A stretch of 18,797 bases of DNA from a bacterium UBP1_UBA4771 (GTDB lineage Bacteria > Krumholzibacteriota > Krumholzibacteriia > Krumholzibacteriales > Krumholzibacteriaceae): NCBI GenBank assembly GCA_002403295.1, contig DHHN01000209.1, positions 10,489 to 29,285 on the forward strand, given 5' to 3'. The notes under the pieces are model-generated. The model saw only the letters and a program-made list of their open reading frames with translations. It made no database searches and was not told where the DNA came from. Each line of letters begins with the position of its first letter. Within the stretch, counting starts at the first letter, position 1. Made by a program: the position numbers and the translations under genes. Of this stretch, positions 13,791-18,797 are shown one piece after another.

Positions 13791-15858
13791 AGGAACGCGC
13801 GCGGTCCGCGTTTCGATATGCGCCATCCTGTGCGCGCTCGGCGCGCCGGCCGCCGCGCACGCCTATATCGGCCCCGGCGCCGGCTTCGCGCTCGTTTCGT
13901 CGTTCCTCTCTTTCGTGCTCGCGTTCTTCGCCGCGTTTCTCGCCCTCTTGACCTTTCCGCTCCGCATGCTCTGGAAGAGGATGAGGCGCAAGCGCGCGCC
14001 GCGGGCGCCGCGCGCGGACAAGGTGATCGTCCTCGGGCTCGACGGCCTCGACCCCGCGATCTGCGAGCGCCTCATGGTCGCCGGCCGACTCCCCAACCTT
14101 TCGCGCCTCGCCGCCGCGGGAACGTTCCGCCGGCTCGGCACCTCGACGCCGGCGATGTCACCCGTCGCGTGGTCCACCTTCAGCACCGGCGTCGACGCCT
14201 CGCGCCACGGCATCTTCGATTTTCTCGCGCGGGATCCGAACACGTACCTCCCCGTCCTTTCCTCGAGCCGCGTCACCGCGTCGAAGCGGTTTCTGCGGCT
14301 CGGCCCCTTTCGGCTGCCGCTCGGGAAAGGAAGCGTCCGCTTTCTCCGAAAGAGCACGAGCGTCTGGAAGGTGCTCGGCGAATACGGAATCTTCAGCACC
14401 GTTCTCCGGGTCCCGATCACCTTTCCCCCGGAGCCATTGAACGGCGTCATGCTCTCCGGCATGTGCGCGCCCGATCTGCGCGGGACGATGGGATCGTTCA
14501 CGTATTTCCGCCGGGGCGAATCGGGCGGCAGGATCGGCGGCATGGTGATCGCCCTCGAGGAGAAGGACGGCGTCCTTCGGGCGTCCCTTCCCGGCCCGGA
14601 GAGCCCGGTCGCCCGCGAAACCTTGAAGCTCCCCCTCGAGATCCGCGTCGACGCGAAGAGGCGGGGCGCCGAGATTCGCGTGTCCGGCGCGCGTTTTTTC
14701 CTCCCCGAGCGGGCGTACTCGCCGTGGATCCGCCTCGCCTTCAAGGCCGCGCCGGGCGTCACGCTCCATGGCATCGCGCGGTTTTTCATCACGCGCCTCG
14801 ACGGCGACTTCGGGCTCTACGTATCGCCGATCCACATCGATCCAGAAAAACCCGCCATGCCGGTCTCCTACCCCGCGTTCTACTCGGTGTATCTCGCCAA
14901 ACGCCTCGGCGGGCCGTTCGGAACGCTCGGCCTCGCCGAGGACACGTGGGCGCTGAACGAGGGGGTTCTCGACGAAGAGGCCTTTATCGCGCAGGCGTAT
15001 CTCTTCCACCGCGAGCGCGAGGCGATGTTCCTCCACACGCTGCGCACGCAGAAGAAGGGCCTCGTCGCGTGCGTCTTCGATCTCAGCGACCGCATGCAAC
15101 ACATGTTCTTCCGGTATCTCGCGGATGACCTCGACCCCGGCGCGGCGGCGCCGGAGCGCCGCGAAACGCTCGACGAGATGTACCGCGAGATGGACGCGCT
15201 CGTCGGCAAGACGTCGGCGTTCGTCGACGGCCGGACGGCGCTCTTCGTGATCTCGGATCACGGCTTCAAGGCATTCAGGCGCGGCGTCGATCTCAACGTC
15301 TGGCTCATGCGGAACGGATATCTCGCGCTGCGCGCCGACGCGCGCGGTGACGAATTCCTCCGCGACGTCGATTGGTCGAAGACGCGGGCCTACGCGCTCG
15401 GGCTCGGGGGCGTGTATCTCAACATGAAGGGACGCGAGCGGCACGGAACGGTCGAGGCATCGGAGGCCCCCATGCTGAAAGAAGAGATCGCATCGAAGCT
15501 CCTCGCGCTCGGGGATGAGGGCGGCGGGGCGCCGGTCGTGAGCCGCGTGTTCGACACCGCTCGGGACTTCACGGGCCCGTACCGCGCGGAGGGACCGGAT
15601 CTCATCGTGGGACTCGCGGAAGGCTACCGGATTTCCTGGGACTGCGCGAGGGGGCTCGTGCAGGACGCCGTCATCGAGGATAACGAGAAGAGCTGGAGCG
15701 GCGATCACTGCATCGATCCCGCGCTCGTTCCCGGCGTTCTCTTTTCGAACATGCGCGTCGAGGCAATCGACCCGAATATCGCGGACATCGCGCCGACCAT
15801 TCTCGGGCTCTTCGGCATCGATCCGCCGCGATACATGACGGGGAGGGATCTCCTGTGA
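13777..15858 (+). CDS. AlkP-4: membrane-anchored type I phosphodiesterase/nucleotide pyrophosphatase family protein
   Basis: 693 residues, ATG at 13777 (AGGAG, 5-base spacer), overlapping AlkP-3 by 14 bases. The N-terminus has a signal-like segment ending AAAHA (about 10-29), then YIGPGAGF and a second hydrophobic span (about 38-62), then a very basic stretch (KRMRRKRAPRAPRADK). Two spans with basic residues after the second would place the enzyme domain in the cytoplasm if both are kept, or if the first is cleaved leave a single anchor; topology is uncertain. Metal set: Asp89 in GLDGLD, Ser128 in MSPVAWST, Asp438/His442, Asp494-His495 in SDHG, and His644 in SGDHCID. An insert of roughly 100 residues (about 245-350) separates the two halves of the site and is shared with AlkP-5, its close paralogue. 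Function beyond phosphodiesterase/transferase chemistry is unknown. Confidence 0.86.
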   Translation: MSNHRGTRAVRVSICAILCALGAPAAAHAYIGPGAGFALVSSFLSFVLAFFAAFLALLTFPLRMLWKRMRRKRAPRAPRADKVIVLGLDGLDPAICERLMVAGRLPNLSRLAAAGTFRRLGTSTPAMSPVAWSTFSTGVDASRHGIFDFLARDPNTYLPVLSSSRVTASKRFLRLGPFRLPLGKGSVRFLRKSTSVWKVLGEYGIFSTVLRVPITFPPEPLNGVMLSGMCAPDLRGTMGSFTYFRRGESGGRIGGMVIALEEKDGVLRASLPGPESPVARETLKLPLEIRVDAKRRGAEIRVSGARFFLPERAYSPWIRLAFKAAPGVTLHGIARFFITRLDGDFGLYVSPIHIDPEKPAMPVSYPAFYSVYLAKRLGGPFGTLGLAEDTWALNEGVLDEEAFIAQAYLFHREREAMFLHTLRTQKKGLVACVFDLSDRMQHMFFRYLADDLDPGAAAPERRETLDEMYREMDALVGKTSAFVDGRTALFVISDHGFKAFRRGVDLNVWLMRNGYLALRADARGDEFLRDVDWSKTRAYALGLGGVYLNMKGRERHGTVEASEAPMLKEEIASKLLALGDEGGGAPVVSRVFDTARDFTGPYRAEGPDLIVGLAEGYRISWDCARGLVQDAVIEDNEKSWSGDHCIDPALVPGVLFSNMRVEAIDPNIADIAPTILGLFGIDPPRYMTGRDLL

Positions 15859-17828
15859 GAATCGCGCACCTCAAGGTTCTGCTCGCGGGCGTCGCGTTGC
15901 TCGCGATCGACGGCGGCGCTTTTCCGGCGGGGACGGCCGGCGCCTCGCCGCGCGAGCGAAGCGTCATCATTCTCGGAATCGACGGAATGGATCCCATTCT
16001 GCTCGAACGTTTCATCGAAAAGGGACGCATGCCGGTTTTCGAAAAGCTCGTGCGGGAGCAATCGTATTCGCTTCTCGAGACCTCCATCCCTCCCCAGAGC
16101 CCCGTCGCGTGGTCGAACTTCATCACCGGCATGGATCCCGGCGGGCACGGCATCTTCGACTACATCGGGAGGGATCTCGAGACGTACCGGCCCTCCTTCT
16201 CGCTCACGCACGTCGACGAGCCGGGACGCGTGCTGCGCGTCGGCGGCTGGGTGATTCCCGTCTCCGCCGGCAAGGCGACTCTTCTCAGGCGGGGGAAGGC
16301 CTTCTGGCAGATACTCGACGAGCACGGCGTGCCATACACGATATCGAGAGTGCCGTCCAACTTTCCGCCCGTGCCGTGCAAGGGCCGGACGCTCTCGGGC
16401 CTCGGAACGCCCGATCTCGCGGGAAGCTATGGAACGTTTTCGTATTTCACGAACGATCCCGCCTTCGCCGGCCTCGAGGTGAGCGGCGGCTCGATATATC
16501 CCGTCGCCGTCGAGAACGGCGCGGTCTCCGCCGTTCTCATCGGTCCGCCGAACACGCTGAGAACGAGCGCCCCCCTTCTCGAAGCGCCCTTCATCGTGCA
16601 TGCCGACGCCGCGCGCGGCGCCGCGAAGATCGTCGTGGGAAAGACGGAGATGATCCTCGCGGTCGGTGAATGGAGTCCGTGGACGGAGGTCTCGTTCGAC
16701 CTCATCGGCCCGCTCCACACGCTCAAGGGCATCTGCCGTTTCTATCTGAAATCGATCGATCCGCACTTCGGCCTCTACGTGACGCCGCTCAACATCCACC
16801 CCGCGCATCCCGCGCTCCCGATCTCCACGCCATCGAGGTACGCGGCCGAGCTCTCCCGCGCGATCGGACACTTCTACACGCAGGGAAACCCCGAGGACAC
16901 GAAGGCGCTCGAGTGGGGCGTCTTCGACGACGCGGAGTTCATCCATCAGGCGAGACTCGTTCTCGGCGAGCAGCGGCGGATGCTCGACGCGGCCCTCGAC
17001 GAGCATGACGGCGGCTTGCTCTTCTTTTACGTTTCGACGCTCGATCTCTGCCAGCACATGCTGTGGAGAAACATGGACCCCGCCCACCCCGCTCATTTCG
17101 AAGAGGCCGCGGCGCACAAGGACGAAATCGAAAACCTCTACGTCGAAATGGACCGCCTCGTCGCGCACGTGCTCGAGCGGATCCCGCCCGATGCCGCGTT
17201 CATCATCATGTCGGACCACGGCTTTTCTCCTTACTACCGGAAATTCAACCTCAACACGTGGCTCCTCGAGAACGGCTATCTCGAGCTCGTCGATCCGGCC
17301 GCGATGGAGCGCTCGCGGCTCTTCGAAAACGTCCACTGGAGAAAAACGAAGGCGTACGGCGTGGGCTTCAACGGACTCTACGTGAACCTTCGCGGACGCG
17401 AGGGCAAGGGGATCGTGCGCGCGGGCGCCGAATGCGAAGAGCTGCTCCGCGAAATCGGCGACAAGCTCCTCGCCGCGAAGGATCCCGAAACGGGGGCCTC
17501 GCCGATTCGGAGCGTGTATCGCGCGAGCGAGATCTATCACGGCGCGGAAGCGCGGAACGCCCCCGACCTCGTCATCGGATACCGGCGGGGGTATCGCTGC
17601 AGCGATCAATCGGTGCTCGGAGATTTCACGCGGGACGTCTTCGGTTGGAACATGGACAAATGGAGCGGCGATCACTGCATGGCCGCGGAGGAGGTTCCCG
17701 GCATCCTCATCGCGAACAGGAAACTGCGCGTGAGCGATCCGCGGCTCGGCGATTTCGCGGCCACGATCCTCTCGCTCTTCGGCATCGACGGCTCGAAGGC
17801 GCCGGCATCGAGCCGCTCGATCTTCTAA
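15855..17828 (+). CDS. AlkP-5: exported type I phosphodiesterase/nucleotide pyrophosphatase family protein (GTG start)
   Basis: 657 residues. The GTG at 15855 overlaps the AlkP-4 stop as GTGA, with GGGAGG 8 bases upstream, so the two genes are probably translationally coupled. A signal-like N-terminus (RIAHLKVLLAGVALLAIDGG) points to export; cleavage near residue 30 is possible. Metal set: Asp43 in GIDGMD, Ser82 in QSPVAWSN, Asp397/His401 in DLCQH, Asp454-His455 in SDHG, and His607 in SGDHCMA. It shares with AlkP-4 the central insert, the FGLYV.P..I.P segment, the NVWL/NTWL...NGYL region, KWSGDHC and the C-terminal IA.TIL.LFGID, so the pair arose by duplication. Unlike AlkP-4 it lacks the second membrane span and basic linker. 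Substrate unknown; likely periplasmic. Confidence 0.87.
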   Translation: MRIAHLKVLLAGVALLAIDGGAFPAGTAGASPRERSVIILGIDGMDPILLERFIEKGRMPVFEKLVREQSYSLLETSIPPQSPVAWSNFITGMDPGGHGIFDYIGRDLETYRPSFSLTHVDEPGRVLRVGGWVIPVSAGKATLLRRGKAFWQILDEHGVPYTISRVPSNFPPVPCKGRTLSGLGTPDLAGSYGTFSYFTNDPAFAGLEVSGGSIYPVAVENGAVSAVLIGPPNTLRTSAPLLEAPFIVHADAARGAAKIVVGKTEMILAVGEWSPWTEVSFDLIGPLHTLKGICRFYLKSIDPHFGLYVTPLNIHPAHPALPISTPSRYAAELSRAIGHFYTQGNPEDTKALEWGVFDDAEFIHQARLVLGEQRRMLDAALDEHDGGLLFFYVSTLDLCQHMLWRNMDPAHPAHFEEAAAHKDEIENLYVEMDRLVAHVLERIPPDAAFIIMSDHGFSPYYRKFNLNTWLLENGYLELVDPAAMERSRLFENVHWRKTKAYGVGFNGLYVNLRGREGKGIVRAGAECEELLREIGDKLLAAKDPETGASPIRSVYRASEIYHGAEARNAPDLVIGYRRGYRCSDQSVLGDFTRDVFGWNMDKWSGDHCMAAEEVPGILIANRKLRVSDPRLGDFAATILSLFGIDGSKAPASSRSIF

Positions 17829-17851
17829 CCGGCGGAAAGGGGCGGGGTCAG

Positions 17852-18046
17852 ATGTTCGACCCGAAGGTCAAGATAGACAAGGAGCTCTACGCGAAGCTCA
17901 AGAGAGCGGCCGAGGTCGCGGGCTATTCGTCGGTCGATGAGTTCATTATCCACGTTCTCGAGAGAGAAGTGTCGAAGCTCGGCGGCGACGAGGCGACCGA
18001 CGAAGAGATACGAAAGAAACTCGAGGGGCTGGGGTATATCTCCTGA
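17852..18046 (+). CDS. Small ribbon-helix-helix-like protein with LGYI C-terminal tail
   Basis: 64 residues, ATG at 17852 (GGGG, 4-base spacer), 23 bases after AlkP-5. DPKVKIDKELYAKLKRAA looks like the beta strand and first helix of an Arc/CopG-type ribbon-helix-helix fold, followed by GYSSVDEFIIHVLERE as the turn and second helix. The tail DEEIRKKLEGLGYIS is charged and ends in the same LxxLGYI peptide as CysC. It could be an operon autoregulator, but RHH-like folds without DNA binding exist, and the shared tail suggests it may belong to the protein complex instead. The resemblance is from pattern only. Confidence 0.68.
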   Translation: MFDPKVKIDKELYAKLKRAAEVAGYSSVDEFIIHVLEREVSKLGGDEATDEEIRKKLEGLGYIS

Positions 18047-18057
18047 TTCGTGAGATT

Positions 18058-18797
18058 ATGGAACTCATTTCGAAGATCATAACGGCCGTGCTCGACGCGC
18101 TGCTCATCCCGTTCGGCGAGGGACGTCATGCGCTCGGCCTCGCGTGGCTCTCGCTTCTCACGGGCGTGGGCATGGCGCTCGTCTTCAAGCTCACGTCCGA
18201 CACAAGAAAGATCAAACAGGCCAAGGATCTCGGCAAGTCGTTCATCCTCGAGATGCGGATCTATCGCGACGACGCGGGAACGATCTTCGCCTCGTTTTTC
18301 CGCTCGCTCCGGGCGAATCTCGTCTACCTGCGCCACATGCTGCCGCCGTTCCTCGCGATCGTCGTTCCCGCCGCCCTCATTTTCATGCAGCTCGACGAGC
18401 GGTACGGCCGAAGCCACCTTCCCGCCGGTTCGACGACCGTTCTCTCCGTCTTTCTCGCGGAGGGCGCGGGGGCGCTCGCGGAGCGCTCTTCCGTCGCCTG
18501 CGGCCCGGGAGTCGCCGTGGAGGCCGGTCCGGTATGGATCAGCGGGACGCGCGAGCTCGCCTGGCGTCTCAGGATCGACGCTCCCGGCACGCACGATGTC
18601 GCGATCTCGATCGATGGAAGCGAGTATGTCGTGCCGCTCGTCGCCGAGACGGCGCACCGGATGATCGGTCACGCGCGAAGCTCGTCCGTCATCGAATCGC
18701 TTCTTCATCCCGGCCTTCCGCCCATCCCCGACGGCTCGCCCATCGAGACCGTGCGGCTTCGCTATCCCGGGGCCCGCTATCCGCTCCTCTTCTGGCG
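18058..18797 (+). CDS. Unrecognised membrane protein, N-terminal part (runs off the window)
   Basis: Open from the ATG at 18058 to the window edge, 246 codons, 11 bases after the previous stop and on the same strand, so part of the operon. Ribosome site is weak (GTGAG, 3 bases). It starts with an amphipathic stretch, then a membrane span (about 25-43, LGLAWLSLLTGVGMALVFKL), a basic/charged helix (TSDTRKIKQAKDLGKSF), a second span (about 114-134, MLPPFLAIVVPAALIFMQLD), then a probable extracytoplasmic beta-rich region (AVEAGPVWISGTRELAWRLRI, then GTHDVAISIDGSEYVVPL). The arrangement of span, charged helix and span loosely recalls YidC/EMC3-type proteins, but I do not assign it to that family. 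Function unknown. Confidence 0.7.
   Translation, partial: MELISKIITAVLDALLIPFGEGRHALGLAWLSLLTGVGMALVFKLTSDTRKIKQAKDLGKSFILEMRIYRDDAGTIFASFFRSLRANLVYLRHMLPPFLAIVVPAALIFMQLDERYGRSHLPAGSTTVLSVFLAEGAGALAERSSVACGPGVAVEAGPVWISGTRELAWRLRIDAPGTHDVAISIDGSEYVVPLVAETAHRMIGHARSSSVIESLLHPGLPPIPDGSPIETVRLRYPGARYPLLFW

Noticed and set aside
6831..17828. The AlkP proteins as arylsulfatases acting with sat/cysC
   Set aside because: None has the Cys/Ser-x-Pro-x-Arg formylglycine motif. The nucleophile region reads S/T-x-x-x-W and fits the phosphodiesterase/nucleotide pyrophosphatase branch instead. Phosphoglycerate mutase (iPGM) was also considered and does not fit.

Overview
This window looks like bacterial chromosome from a high-GC, Gram-negative-type organism. 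It has a lipoprotein-type PstS, exported and membrane-anchored phosphodiesterases, tightly packed operons and several non-AUG starts. The NfnAB pair suggests anaerobic, ferredoxin-based energy metabolism. No rRNA or other taxonomic marker is present. A deeply branching or uncultured lineage (for example of the FCB or related candidate phyla) is only a guess.

Layout: (1) Bases 1-498 hold the 3' end of a plus-strand gene with a DUF2867 domain, probably the C-terminal half of an NmrA/YbjT-like NAD(P)-binding protein. (2) Bases 551-2864 (minus strand) encode NfnB and NfnA, the two subunits of NADH-dependent ferredoxin:NADP+ oxidoreductase; NfnB is often annotated as glutamate synthase small subunit. 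(3) Bases 3115-6607 (minus strand) are a compact pstS-pstC-pstA-pstB high-affinity phosphate uptake operon; phoU is not seen. (4) Bases 6608-6830 are a divergent control region with candidate promoters on both strands and a small nested GC-rich tandem repeat. (5) Bases 6831-18797 (plus strand) form one probable long operon of at least nine genes that runs off the window.

The plus-strand operon is the unusual part. It holds five different alkaline-phosphatase-superfamily proteins of the type I phosphodiesterase/nucleotide pyrophosphatase kind, called AlkP-1 to AlkP-5 here. Interleaved with them are sulfate adenylyltransferase (sat) and adenylyl-sulfate kinase (cysC), which together make PAPS. 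A small ribbon-helix-helix-like protein and an unknown membrane protein follow. All five AlkP proteins keep the two-metal site and a Ser/Thr nucleophile, and none has the Cys/Ser-x-Pro-x-Arg motif of sulfatases. Their predicted locations differ: AlkP-1 is membrane-anchored with an SPFH/band-7-like domain in front and TPRs behind, AlkP-2 and AlkP-3 look cytoplasmic, AlkP-4 is membrane-anchored, and AlkP-5 has an export signal.

Inference: the operon couples sulfate activation to a set of phosphodiesterases or phospho/sulfo-transferases, perhaps to build or remodel a sulfated or phosphodiester-containing envelope molecule. No sulfotransferase, PAPS reductase or sulfate transporter is visible here, so the end product is unknown. 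A second shared feature is a short LxxLGYI peptide that ends CysC and the small RHH-like protein and forms the phosphodiesterase/TPR junction of AlkP-1. AlkP-3 appears to begin at a CTG codon; without it the protein would lack its first metal-binding aspartate.
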